Source: Aved-18 sp964606665 (GTDB lineage: Bacteria; Cyanobacteriota; Vampirovibrionia; Obscuribacterales; Obscuribacteraceae). Taken from it: a DNA stretch of 64,000 nucleotides. Of the stretch, positions 44,757 through 53,275 are shown one piece after another. Within the stretch, counting starts at the first letter, position 1; each line of letters starts with the position of its first letter. The stretch is taken from assembly GCA_964606665.1 (NCBI GenBank), contig CAZSHS010000017.1, forward strand, positions 6,344-70,343. The letters are read 5' to 3'. Below the pieces are notes generated by a model. It saw nothing but the letters and a program-made list of their open reading frames with translations, made no database searches and was not told where the DNA came from. The position numbers and the translations under genes are program-made.

Positions 44757-45878
44757 TTAGCGAAGAGCGTTATCGAAATCGCGAATCTGACCTTCCAATT
44801 CTTTCATTTCACGATAGTCCTGCTTCAATGCGTCGTCTAATTGATCACAGGCACGCTCGGCTTCTTTGGATTCATCTCGTTTAAGCGAGTCCATTTTCTT
44901 TTGAATGTTTTCTGTGTCTCGCCGCAAGTCGTCGTATTTTTGCAATAACCTATTTCGCTCAGCACTTAACGCTTGATACGTTCCGTTATCGCCAGATGCC
45001 TGAGCTGCAAGAGGGGCTACAAAAGCGAGCACCAATGCTGTGTAGAAAGGCAAAAGCTGAATGAATCTTTTGCGAAAATCTGGTGGCGCGATGCGTGAAA
45101 TTTTGGCAACAAGAATATCTAAGTGCGCATGCCAGCCAGCCATAAAGTCGGCCATTAACTTTCTTGGCAGACGACTATGTTTTAAAACTAGCTTAGTTTT
45201 ATCGCCAACTGGAGTTAGTTCGATTGCGACAATTGATTCGACGCCATTTTTCTTGTCGACAAACGAATAAGAAAGTCCGCGCTCGTCTTCGTACCAGCCA
45301 ACTAGTCCTTCAACTTCATTTTGATTGAAAGTAAGGTCAACTTTGCCGCCGATTTTTGGCTCAATCGATCCTTTGTCGAGCCATTCGCCAATAAATTTTG
45401 ACTGAGTTAGATATTGCCAGACCTTGTCAGGTTTGGCATCAATCATGCGCTCGAAGCGAATTGTGTGTTCGCTTAAAATTTCACCGGCGTTTTCGGGCGC
45501 TTCTACATTGACACCGTCGGTGGTGACAAGTTTTATTTTGCCAGGATTGCTAGACTCAGGAGTCTTTGTTTCTTGTGACTTTCCCTCGAGAAGCCCGCCC
45601 TCCGCCAGGCTTTTGTTTAAGTTTGAGACTTCTCGCGAGGAATCGGTCAATAATTTGTGAGCAAATTCGGTTGTATCTTTGAGTTCGAGCATTTCTTTGC
45701 TCATCGATGCAACCATCGCTTCAAGGTGGCTTATGCGCTCATTGAGCGCCTTAACTTCGGCGCTGTCTGTGGGCGTCTTTTGTTCTAGATATTTAGTAAT
45801 GGGACCTTTCAGGATAGCAACCAGTACGACGAGCCAGAAGCCCCCTACAGCTAGTATTCCTGTCAGGTCGAAGTCCAT
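44757..45878 (-). CDS. SRPBCC (AHSA1-like) domain between two membrane/coiled-coil segments
   Basis: The protein has 373 residues. In order: a transmembrane helix (8-24), a coiled coil (about 40-95), a polar linker, an AHSA1-like SRPBCC domain (about 138-262, FERMIDAKPDKVWQYLT to LHLDIL-type end), a second transmembrane helix (about 274-294), and a C-terminal coiled coil (300-373). SRPBCC domains bind hydrophobic ligands or act as co-chaperones. Both membrane segments place the SRPBCC domain in the cytoplasm if the N-terminus is outside. I know of no named protein with this order, and the function is unknown. Confidence 0.75.
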   Translation of the reverse strand: MDFDLTGILAVGGFWLVVLVAILKGPITKYLEQKTPTDSAEVKALNERISHLEAMVASMSKEMLELKDTTEFAHKLLTDSSREVSNLNKSLAEGGLLEGKSQETKTPESSNPGKIKLVTTDGVNVEAPENAGEILSEHTIRFERMIDAKPDKVWQYLTQSKFIGEWLDKGSIEPKIGGKVDLTFNQNEVEGLVGWYEDERGLSYSFVDKKNGVESIVAIELTPVGDKTKLVLKHSRLPRKLMADFMAGWHAHLDILVAKISRIAPPDFRKRFIQLLPFYTALVLAFVAPLAAQASGDNGTYQALSAERNRLLQKYDDLRRDTENIQKKMDSLKRDESKEAERACDQLDDALKQDYREMKELEGQIRDFDNALR

Positions 45879-45926
45879 TTAAGCAGGCACCTTTGCCATT
45901 AACTGGCAGTCGGTTTTGTCCTACTA

Positions 45927-46025
45927 TTATAAGCACACTTCAATTAACCAGACGGTGGACACTAGAACACTGGTAAGGGCCAAGAGGTCCATCAGACGGT
46001 TCAGTTTTCGATTGTTCTTACTCAT
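45927..46025 (-). CDS. 32-residue single-span membrane protein (small ORF)
   Basis: The ATG at 46023-46025 is preceded by AAAGGA with about 7-nt spacing, a strong site. The chain is a basic N-terminus (MSKNNRKLNR) followed by one hydrophobic helix (LMDLLALTSVLVSTVWLIEV) and ends in a double stop (TAA TAG). The layout, Lys/Arg inside and one span, is typical of bacterial small membrane proteins. It lies between the SRPBCC gene and gcvH and reads leftward. The function is unknown; a database of homologues would show whether it is conserved. Confidence 0.5.
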   Translation of the reverse strand: MSKNNRKLNRLMDLLALTSVLVSTVWLIEVCL

Positions 46026-46057
46026 GATATGTCCTTTCTAGACAGTTGATATATAGA

Positions 46058-46134
46058 CGTGTAAACCTTGAACATGTGCCCGAGAATAAATAGCTGGATG
46101 TCAAGCGTGTAAAGCTTGATATTTTAGCTAAAAT
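46058..46134 (+). promoter_or_regulatory. Structured leader or regulatory region upstream of gcvH
   Basis: Two direct repeats differ at one of 14 positions: CGTGTAAACCTTGA at 46058-46071 and CGTGTAAAGCTTGA at 46106-46119, 48 bp apart. The second sits in a hairpin (TCAAGC at 46101-46106 with GCTTGA at 46114-46119, extendable by a few weaker pairs) followed by TATTTTAG. A perfect 14-bp palindrome, ATTTTAGCTAAAAT, follows at 46121-46134, about 50 bp before the gcvH start. Either an attenuator or a protein-binding site would fit. No glycine riboswitch core is seen. Confidence 0.35.
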
Positions 46135-46182
46135 CTAGATATCGGTTCCTCGACCCGCCATAAGGCTGGAGGTTTTCAATTC

Positions 46183-46575
46183 ATGGGCGACTCAATGCTG
46201 GCTTATCCAAAAGAACTTAAATATGTTAAGAGCCACGAATATGTGAAAGTTGAAGGTGACACTGCCATTGTGGGCATCACTGCTTTTGCTGCGGATCAGT
46301 TAGGCGATGTCACATTTGTAGAGCTTCCCAGTGTTGGCACCAAGTTAGGCTTGGATGACAAATTCGGCGTTATTGAATCAGTAAAATCTGTGTCCGACCT
46401 TTTCTCGCCAGTATCAGGCGAAGTGGTCGCAATCAATGACGAATTAACATCTCAACCCGAACTCGTTAATCTCGACTGTTACGGCAAAGGTTGGATGATC
46501 AAAATTAAAATGGCTGATACCAAAGAACTGGATCAGACCATGTCTAGCGAAGATTACAAAGGCATCATCGGCTAA
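46183..46575 (+). CDS. gcvH: Glycine cleavage system H protein
   Basis: This lipoyl carrier protein shuttles the aminomethyl arm between GcvP, GcvT and the dehydrogenase. It has 130 residues. The lipoylated Lys is K68 in GVIESVKSVSDLFSP; other family blocks are KSHEYVKVEGDTAIVGIT and ELVNLDCYGKGWMIKI. GGAGG lies 10 nt upstream of the ATG at 46183; an ATG at 46195 is less well placed. gcvT is upstream on the same strand with two leftward genes between, so they are not one operon. Confidence 0.96.
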   Translation: MGDSMLAYPKELKYVKSHEYVKVEGDTAIVGITAFAADQLGDVTFVELPSVGTKLGLDDKFGVIESVKSVSDLFSPVSGEVVAINDELTSQPELVNLDCYGKGWMIKIKMADTKELDQTMSSEDYKGIIG

Positions 46576-46591
46576 AAGTTATACAGTTTAA

Positions 46592-47155
46592 CTAGTCTTC
46601 GGGCTCGTCGAGCATTTCTTTGAGCTTTTCTTCGCTCTTGGGTTCTACGGCTTCGCCTTCTTTGGTTACAGATTGTTGAAGCTGAATTTCTGAAGGTACT
46701 GTCTTTTCATCAATAAGTTGTTGGGCGTGACTGAAAAAACGTGAGCCTGCATTGATTTTGTTCAGTTGATTTATGGCAGTCTGATTATTTGGGTCTTCTT
46801 CCAGCTTTTCTATTGCGTCTAAATAGAGCGCCTGGTTAAGCAATTCGTTGGGGTCTGAGCCAAAGCCGGAGAAGAAATCGGGCACTGGATTGCGTTTTAA
46901 GATATTGATTGCAGCTTTGTAATTGTGCTGGTTTATGTTGTCTTTGGCGACATGTGTCACGTAAATACGAATTAAACCGCTTGTAAAACCGCCCACAGCG
47001 ACTAAAAGCCCGACGGCAAGCAAGATGTCGAACACCATTGGTTGTTTGAACTTGGGGGACGACGGAATATTGTCGCCGATTGCGTCTTGAAGAATTCGAT
47101 AATTATGATGCTGTACGTGAGAACCAGATCCAGCTTCTTTGGGGTCTTTGTCCAC
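46592..47155 (-). CDS. Single-span membrane protein with a helical tail, function unknown
   Basis: The protein has 187 residues. A polar 40-residue N-terminus precedes one transmembrane helix (about 44-70, DILLAVGLLVAVGGFTSGLIRIYV). After it come TPR-like helices (HNYKAAINILKRNPVPDFF, ALYLDAIEKLEEDPNNQTAIN) and an acidic C-terminus (EEKLKEMLDEPED). It is convergent with gcvH (16 bp apart) and lies 58 bp downstream of the HEAT-repeat gene, so the two may be co-transcribed. I recognise no family. Confidence 0.65.
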   Translation of the reverse strand: MDKDPKEAGSGSHVQHHNYRILQDAIGDNIPSSPKFKQPMVFDILLAVGLLVAVGGFTSGLIRIYVTHVAKDNINQHNYKAAINILKRNPVPDFFSGFGSDPNELLNQALYLDAIEKLEEDPNNQTAINQLNKINAGSRFFSHAQQLIDEKTVPSEIQLQQSVTKEGEAVEPKSEEKLKEMLDEPED

Positions 47156-47213
47156 GGATATCTCCCTACTTTCGATTGGATACCGCTTTTCTCAATCTAT
47201 CACGCCTTATGGA

Positions 47214-48923
47214 CTAAGTGTTAGACAAGCTTTCTATGAGCGTATTCAATTTGTGACTTAAGTGTGGATCCATGACCGACTTAAGCTTTTGGCGCAGAGC
47301 TGCTTCCACTTCAACTTTGTGCCCAGAGCGGGCAAGTTCTGATAATGTTTGAAAAACCTGGCGAGCAAAAGAAACTTCTTTGGCGCTGGTAAGTTGTGCC
47401 AGGCGCGGGATTTCGTCTTTTATGCCAAGTGTGCCAATGCCAGCTACTGCTTTTGTGCGAACTTCAAGAGATGGGTCAGTTAAAAGCACGCCTAATCGCT
47501 CAGCGACTTTTGCCATAGGAGCTTTTGGCATAGCGTATTTAACCGCTACCATAGAATTTAGGGCGGCTAATCGCTTATCGGGTGCGACATCGGCGCTTTG
47601 TTTGACTAAAAAATCAAGAGCGGCTTGATTTGATAGATTTTCCAGATTTTGCAAGATGCGCCAATATGTTTTAATTTCGGGTTGGTGATCTTGCAGAAGT
47701 GGTTGTGCCGATATGCCTTTGCTTGTGCGCTCATCCAAATCGACCAATTGCGATGCCAGCTTTAAAAGTGGCTCAGAGGCTCGATTGTCACCAATTTTTC
47801 CAAGGGCATCAATTGTTTCGTCCAGGAAAACAAAATCTTTTTGTAAGAATCGGAGCAGTTGATCGACAGAATCGGTTTGCTTTAAATCGCCCGCCAAAAT
47901 AATTGAATTGCGCTGCTCATGCGGTTTTGAGCTGTCGGCTAATTTGTGTGCAACTGTAGATTGTATTTTTTTGTCGGCAAAATCTATTTTGCTTTCCTGA
48001 TTTAAATAATGACTCAAATCGCGCAACGAAACTAATAAAGTCGCCCAGTATGACTTGTTTTCAAAGTCGTGCGTCGAAGCTATTTTTATCATTGAATCGA
48101 GACATTTATTCAGTTCGACTTCTTTGATACAGTCACTACCAAAAGTTCCCTTATCTGCTTGTAGTAAACCTGAAACCATTGAAGCGCCTGCTGCAATTGA
48201 AGTTTCGTCAGAAGTATTTTCCAGCAAGGCAAGAGGTTTGATTGTGCGCGAGGCTACGACAGCGCAATAGTCGCTCAATAAGTGAGGCTCACAAAGTGTC
48301 TCTAGAAGCGGCTTAAGAGAGGCGGATTTTTCTTGTCCGTACTGACAGACAGCAGATGTTGAATCGACACGCATCCAGGAATCGGGACTTTGCAAATACT
48401 TAAATAAGGTCGCCTCTGCGTTTGCGGCTTGTTCTTCGCTTAGACCTTGAGCCAGTTTTGCCAGCGCTACTATCTGATGGCAGAATGCTGTCTTGGTATT
48501 AATGGCGGTATCATCAATGGACTCTATTAGAGCCTCTATTTGATCAGTAGCTTTTATGAAAGCAAGCATATTTGAGCTATTTGCGCGAACCTGCCAGTCT
48601 TCGTGCATCAAAAGATCGGGACAAATAAGCGCTACCGTTGCCTCGGGCGAATGTTCTTGAAAAATAACTCTTAGTTTTTCTTCCCACCATAGTGGCGGAA
48701 TTTTTAGTGCGGCAGCCAACTGAACACTGCTTTGATTGTTGAAAGCTAGATTGATATCGGCTTTGACATCTTTGAATTTGCGCTGATTCACAGGTGTTGT
48801 GCCAGCAAGTCCGTGATAGAAGAGGAAATGCTCTAGTTCAAAATCGTCAGGCTCAATTTGCGGCTTCTCTTCGAATGCCTTAGACATGCCCTTTATGAAC
48901 TTTTGCAGAAATTTGATTGCCAT
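47214..48923 (-). CDS. HEAT-repeat protein
   Basis: The protein has 569 residues with no signal peptide. It is a helical solenoid with several HEAT/PBS-lyase-type repeats, clearest near residues 330-400 (SVDQLLRFLQKDFVFLDETIDALGKIGDNRASEPLLKLA) and 480-520 (SLEVRTKAVAGIGTLG). Such solenoids bind other proteins or chromophore-type ligands and no catalytic site is visible. It is divergent from the acyl-CoA dehydrogenase (80 bp between) and followed by the single-span protein. Its partners are unknown. Confidence 0.8.
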   Translation of the reverse strand: MAIKFLQKFIKGMSKAFEEKPQIEPDDFELEHFLFYHGLAGTTPVNQRKFKDVKADINLAFNNQSSVQLAAALKIPPLWWEEKLRVIFQEHSPEATVALICPDLLMHEDWQVRANSSNMLAFIKATDQIEALIESIDDTAINTKTAFCHQIVALAKLAQGLSEEQAANAEATLFKYLQSPDSWMRVDSTSAVCQYGQEKSASLKPLLETLCEPHLLSDYCAVVASRTIKPLALLENTSDETSIAAGASMVSGLLQADKGTFGSDCIKEVELNKCLDSMIKIASTHDFENKSYWATLLVSLRDLSHYLNQESKIDFADKKIQSTVAHKLADSSKPHEQRNSIILAGDLKQTDSVDQLLRFLQKDFVFLDETIDALGKIGDNRASEPLLKLASQLVDLDERTSKGISAQPLLQDHQPEIKTYWRILQNLENLSNQAALDFLVKQSADVAPDKRLAALNSMVAVKYAMPKAPMAKVAERLGVLLTDPSLEVRTKAVAGIGTLGIKDEIPRLAQLTSAKEVSFARQVFQTLSELARSGHKVEVEAALRQKLKSVMDPHLSHKLNTLIESLSNT

Positions 48924-49003
48924 TACAATAGGTTAGCAAACACGGCTTCCTTATTGATAGAATGAATAGCTTAAGTATCAAAAGCTTAGTTATTTGGAGT
49001 TAA

Positions 49004-50128
49004 ATGGTGAACACCTTTTTAAGTTCGGAGCAAGTCCAGTATCAGTCGTCCTGTAAGGCTTTTGTAGATGAAAAGCTTTGTTCAGCCGGAATATTTAGTG
49101 ACTTGGAATCAAGCAAAGAGAAGCAGAAGGAGGCACTGTCTCTGATTGCGCAGTCAGGCTTAATAGGCACTAGCTTGCCTCATGAGTATGGCGGGGGCGG
49201 TAAAACTTTTGTATATGCAGCTATTCTGGCAGAACAGCTTGGAATGAACGACGCTGGGCTTTCGCTTGTTTTAGCCAATCACTTGAGCGCTTGCCATCTC
49301 ATTTGGCGATATGGAACAGACGAGCAAAAGTCGCGCTTCTTGCCGCTTTTGAGTCGAGGTGAGTCTTTTGCCACTTTGGCTTTTGGTGAAGAACGGGCTG
49401 GTAGTGATTTTTCACTGGTTCAAACCACGGCTGAATCTAACAAGTTAAATGGTAAAAAAGCCTGGGTTGTAAATGGAGACTTGGCGCATGTTGCGCTCGT
49501 TTTGACCCGAACCGACGGCAAGAATCAAATTTGGATTGTTGACCTCACGAGCAAAAGTGGCGTAAGTGTAATCAAGGACAGACAAAAATTGGGTCTGAAA
49601 TCAGCCAGCACAACTGATATCGAATTTTCATCTTATGTATTAGACGACAAGTCCGCCTTGTGCCAGGCAGAAAACACAGATGATGCAATCGATTATGCCT
49701 TGTCTTTGAGCAAGGTGCTGCTTGCAGCAGGTGCGCTTGGAATTTGTGAACAAGCAATTAAGTATTCTGTTCAAAGAGCTAATGAAAGAGAGCAGTTCGG
49801 ACAGACTATAGGCAAGTTTCAAGCTATTCAATGGAAACTGGCTGACATGTCCACTGAGACCAGTGCTGCAAGACTTTTGACTTATCGGGCTGCCTGGAGC
49901 AAAGACGAAGCGCAGGACGAATTTCTCAAATTTGCAGCCATGTGCAAATTGTTTGCTGCTCGCGTGGCTCGGCTCTATTCTGGTGAAGCTGCACAAATTT
50001 ATGGCACACTTGGTATAAGCGAAGAAGAGCCGATGGAAAAACTCTATCGTGATTCTAAAGTGATTGAAATTCTGGAAGGAACTCAAGAAATTCAAAAGAA
50101 CATAGTCGCTTCGCATGTAGGAGCTTAG
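49004..50128 (+). CDS. Acyl-CoA dehydrogenase
   Basis: This FAD enzyme oxidises an acyl-CoA to the 2-enoyl-CoA. It has 374 residues, as usual. The N-terminal helical domain contains GTSLPHEYGGGG, the middle beta domain FATLAFGEERAGSDF and NGKKAWVVNGD, and the C-terminal domain REQFGQTIGKFQAIQWKLAD and YRDSKVIEILEGTQEIQ, where the Glu of EGT is in the position of the catalytic base of short/branched-chain members. GGAG precedes the ATG at 49004. Chain-length preference cannot be read. It is followed after 6 bp by the retropepsin-like gene. Confidence 0.92.
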   Translation: MVNTFLSSEQVQYQSSCKAFVDEKLCSAGIFSDLESSKEKQKEALSLIAQSGLIGTSLPHEYGGGGKTFVYAAILAEQLGMNDAGLSLVLANHLSACHLIWRYGTDEQKSRFLPLLSRGESFATLAFGEERAGSDFSLVQTTAESNKLNGKKAWVVNGDLAHVALVLTRTDGKNQIWIVDLTSKSGVSVIKDRQKLGLKSASTTDIEFSSYVLDDKSALCQAENTDDAIDYALSLSKVLLAAGALGICEQAIKYSVQRANEREQFGQTIGKFQAIQWKLADMSTETSAARLLTYRAAWSKDEAQDEFLKFAAMCKLFAARVARLYSGEAAQIYGTLGISEEEPMEKLYRDSKVIEILEGTQEIQKNIVASHVGA

Positions 50129-50134
50129 TGCAAA

Positions 50135-51472
50135 ATGAAAGCAAGAAAAGTTTTTAGTGCCGCATTGCTCAGCTTTAGTTTCGGTTTGGGATTGGTTTCA
50201 CCTGTGGTGCTACCAGCATTTGCAGGATCCAATTACAAGGACGGAATGCAAATGATGCAGGCAAGGCAATATGCTCGTGCGGTGGCGTCTTTTGAGCAAG
50301 CATTGAGAGAAAATCCTCGTGATCAAAACTCTTATTATTGTCTTGGCACTTGCTACTACAACATGAAAGATCTCAATAATGCTAAATCTTATTACCTTAG
50401 TGCAGTTCAAATCTCAGCAAATTCACCTACCGGTTTGGCGGCTAAGCAGGCGCTGAAAGGTTTGGAACAACTAGCACAAAAAGGCGGAAGTGCTATTAGA
50501 ACGATTTCTAATACTTCTTCAACCCAATCTCGTTCCTCTTCTACAGGCACCGCTAGTAATACCGCTAGTAATACCGCTGCTAATAGTACGGCTGGCACGG
50601 CAACAATGAGAAGAAGTAGTGCCACTCAAGAGGATGACGAGCCTTCTGGCGACATCAGCTCACTTCCAACTAATACGCGCGTGCGCTTTTATCGTAGAGG
50701 CAGCGATCACTTATTTGTAGATGCTTATGTGAACAATCGCTCCATACCAGTTATTTTTGATACCGGAGCAGAATCATGTGCCTTTGGTTTCAATCATCTG
50801 GCTCAGCTTGGAATTCCCAATCCAACCACCAAGCCCACAGGCATGGCAATTGGTGTGGGATCTTCAGGGGCGCAACCTACATGGACTGTGCGCACTACAG
50901 TCAAAATAGGAAATATCGAGCGCAAAAACTTTCCTATTACAGTGCAAAAGAATTTGCCCACAGATCCTCTGCTTGGACAAAACTTTTTTAAGGCATTTCA
51001 CTACACAGTTGAAACTGATTCCAATCCAGAAACTGGTGCAATCCACTTCACCAGAAGTGGCGGACAAAGCGCAGGTTCTATCTATAAACAACGTGAGTCA
51101 AACGCTGAAGTACCCTTCACTCGTGAAGGTCGAGAAATGGTCGTTTCAGTGTTAATTAATGGCAGGCCGACACAAATGTATTTTGATACTGGTGCTGCAG
51201 GTGTTGTTTTGAGCAAATCAATTGCAAAGGCAATTAATCTGCCCATTCCAGATGACGCTGAAGAAGGCTACAGGGGCGGTGTATCAGGTGATACTAAGTC
51301 TCTCAATTTTCCTGTGCGTTCGATCAAAATGGGACCAATTGAAAAAACTAATTTTCAAGTATCGGTAATTGAAGAGCTTGGAGTGAAAAAAGGTCTTCTG
51401 GGACAATCGTTCTTTGGCGATTGGAGATATACAATAGACACTACCAACAACGTGATTAAATTTAAGCGATAA
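50135..51472 (+). CDS. Exported TPR protein with two retropepsin-like aspartic protease domains
   Basis: The protein has 445 residues. Signal peptide 1-30 (cleavage after PAFA); TPR units at about 35-115; a Ser/Thr/Asn-rich linker with NTAS repeats (125-160); then two clan AA protease domains. The first has D209-T-G (PVIFDTGAESCAFG) and the flap-distal PLLGQNFF (278-285). The second has D351-T-G (MYFDTGAAGVVLS) and GLLGQSFFG near the C-terminus. Retropepsins normally dimerise to bring two DTG motifs together; here both sit in one chain, as in pepsin. Substrate unknown, location periplasmic or extracellular. Confidence 0.85.
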   Translation: MKARKVFSAALLSFSFGLGLVSPVVLPAFAGSNYKDGMQMMQARQYARAVASFEQALRENPRDQNSYYCLGTCYYNMKDLNNAKSYYLSAVQISANSPTGLAAKQALKGLEQLAQKGGSAIRTISNTSSTQSRSSSTGTASNTASNTAANSTAGTATMRRSSATQEDDEPSGDISSLPTNTRVRFYRRGSDHLFVDAYVNNRSIPVIFDTGAESCAFGFNHLAQLGIPNPTTKPTGMAIGVGSSGAQPTWTVRTTVKIGNIERKNFPITVQKNLPTDPLLGQNFFKAFHYTVETDSNPETGAIHFTRSGGQSAGSIYKQRESNAEVPFTREGREMVVSVLINGRPTQMYFDTGAAGVVLSKSIAKAINLPIPDDAEEGYRGGVSGDTKSLNFPVRSIKMGPIEKTNFQVSVIEELGVKKGLLGQSFFGDWRYTIDTTNNVIKFKR

Positions 51473-51481
51473 GTACTAACT

Positions 51482-52255
51482 ATGCCGATCTCGGTCGTAA
51501 TCGTTGCAAAAAACGAAGAGAAAAAAATCGGCATGGTACTGGATGGCGTGAAATCAATTGCCGATGAAATTATCGTGGTTGACTCAGGTTCAACTGACCA
51601 AACTGTGAGTGTGGCAGAGAGTCATGGTGCACGCTGTCTCTTTCAAGAATGGCTCGGATACGCAGCACAAAAAAACTTTGCCATAGAGCTTGCCGCAAGT
51701 GACTGGGTTTTGAGTCTGGATGCAGATGAGGTCTTAACGCCCGAGTTGCAGAGTGAAATTCTAGAGCTAAAAAATAGTGGTGCAATAAATCAATTCGATG
51801 GATATAAGCTGCCCCGAGTTTTACTAATAGGCAACACGCAAGTGCGCTTTGGCGGCTTTTATCCAGATGCTCAGCTTAGATTGATAAAAAAAGGTAGCGG
51901 TCAATTCAATAATAGAATGGTGCATGAAGCCATAAAAATTTCTGGACCAGTACGCACATTGCATAATCATATGCTGCATTATGGCTATAATTCTGTGGAA
52001 GAGTTCAGTCAGGCGATGGAAAAATATGCCAGACTTTCTGCTGAAGAATATAAAAAACAAGCGGCAAGCGGTGTTGGAGAGCACAAAAATAAATACAACA
52101 ATGCCCTTGTTTGTTTTGCAAGACCAATATGGACTTTCGTTTATCGATACATTTTACGTGGTGGTATCATGGATGGTGTATTGGGTTTTCAATTGGCGCT
52201 CGAATACAGCAATTACGTTAATAAAAAAATTCAATATACTCGCTCAAACAAATAG
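51482..52255 (+). CDS. Family 2 glycosyltransferase, WaaE/KdtX type
   Basis: The protein has 257 residues. The GT-A motifs are ISVVIVAKNEEKKIG, DEIIVVDSGSTDQTV and the metal-binding LSLDADEVL, then FGGFYPDAQLRLIKKG and VHEAI. This wording matches the WaaE/KdtX beta-1,4-glucosyltransferase group that decorates the LPS inner core, though the group is broad. A hydrophobic C-terminal stretch (FVYRYILRGGIMDGVLGFQLA) may attach it to the membrane. It starts 10 bp after the retropepsin-like gene, so both may be in one operon. Confidence 0.88.
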   Translation: MPISVVIVAKNEEKKIGMVLDGVKSIADEIIVVDSGSTDQTVSVAESHGARCLFQEWLGYAAQKNFAIELAASDWVLSLDADEVLTPELQSEILELKNSGAINQFDGYKLPRVLLIGNTQVRFGGFYPDAQLRLIKKGSGQFNNRMVHEAIKISGPVRTLHNHMLHYGYNSVEEFSQAMEKYARLSAEEYKKQAASGVGEHKNKYNNALVCFARPIWTFVYRYILRGGIMDGVLGFQLALEYSNYVNKKIQYTRSNK

Positions 52256-52276
52256 CTCGTATTTGTCTATATCTTA

Positions 52277-53275
52277 TTAAATCCGTAGTTTGGCTTTTAC
52301 CAGTACTTTTAACCGTGTAAAGTAAGTGGTGGCCTGTACCGCCAACGGCTCGGTAGACCCAAGAAGAACGGAAGCCACCCCGGCACTTCCTTCTGTCGAG
52401 TCGTATGACATATATGGATTCAGCTTGCGAAGCTCTGAATTTTCCACATCTAATTTATGTGCCTCCACAAATTTAGGCGTGGTCGTATAGTTTCCCATGC
52501 AATGATCCAGAGCGTGAGCTATCACCCACAGCAGACAGTTGCGAATTTCAGCCTGACTGCGCATATCTTTTAATTGATTCGTGTTTCGAATTGCCTCGCG
52601 TTCGTAGATGTGAATATCGGCGTCATACGTGCGTCCACCTTCTTCACCCATTGTCACGTTATAGATTTTGGGTTTGTCGCCATCAGCAGTTCCAGGCCAT
52701 TTATCAATTAAGTTTGGGGCAATAGTTATAGTCGCTTTGCATTCATCTAAAATTTGATAAAGGTGATCAGGCAAGCGATTTATAACTTCTTTGACCGTTT
52801 GCACAGTTGCAGGATTGACCGGGGGGTGACCGAATTTTGGTTTCACAATAATGAGTCGCTCTTCAAAAGGGCGTGAGCGAGCCAATTCCACTGCATCGAA
52901 AGGATTGTTTGGGTCTAAGGTTTTGCCTTTGGTTGCACTTGATTGGGAGGCTGACGCACCAGAAGTGATACCATGGCGAGCCAGGAATGGACGAACCATA
53001 CTTGCTTGTTTTGATTTTGGATCTAGGTCGAGAATTTTTCTATAATGTCTGAGAGCTTCACCGTTGTTGCCACTTAGCTGATAACACACTCCAGCATAAT
53101 AAAGTATGTTCAGATCGTTTGGATGTGTTCTCAGATGTTCACTAAATTGAACCAGAGCTACCTTGTAGTTCTTTTTGTTGAACTCAATAATGCCTTGCTC
53201 AGGCGTGGCTAGTGCAGGTCTAATTGACAGTAACGCAAATATTGTTAGAGTCGATATTAGTTTTTCGCCTTTCAT
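52277..53275 (-). CDS. Exported TPR protein with a zincin-like domain lacking the catalytic Glu
   Basis: The protein has 332 residues. Signal peptide 1-23; TPR region about 24-105 (NKKNYKVALVQFSEHLRTHPND); linker; then a C-terminal domain of about 170 residues whose layout resembles anthrax lethal factor-type zincins. It has a P-L-hydrophobic start (NRLPDHLYQILDEC), an exposed strand (DADIHIYEREA) and H254-A-L-D-H258 where HExxH would be expected. The Glu is replaced by Ala, so peptidase activity is doubtful. Its ATG overlaps the stop of the upstream gene (TAATG). It is the last gene of the rpsP-khpA run. Confidence 0.72.
   Translation of the reverse strand: MKGEKLISTLTIFALLSIRPALATPEQGIIEFNKKNYKVALVQFSEHLRTHPNDLNILYYAGVCYQLSGNNGEALRHYRKILDLDPKSKQASMVRPFLARHGITSGASASQSSATKGKTLDPNNPFDAVELARSRPFEERLIIVKPKFGHPPVNPATVQTVKEVINRLPDHLYQILDECKATITIAPNLIDKWPGTADGDKPKIYNVTMGEEGGRTYDADIHIYEREAIRNTNQLKDMRSQAEIRNCLLWVIAHALDHCMGNYTTTPKFVEAHKLDVENSELRKLNPYMSYDSTEGSAGVASVLLGSTEPLAVQATTYFTRLKVLVKAKLRI

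Noticed and set aside
50560..50590. Short DNA repeat (ACCGCTAGTAAT) suspected as a CRISPR or mobile element
   Set aside because: It is an in-frame low-complexity linker coding for Asn-Thr-Ala-Ser repeats in the retropepsin-like protein.
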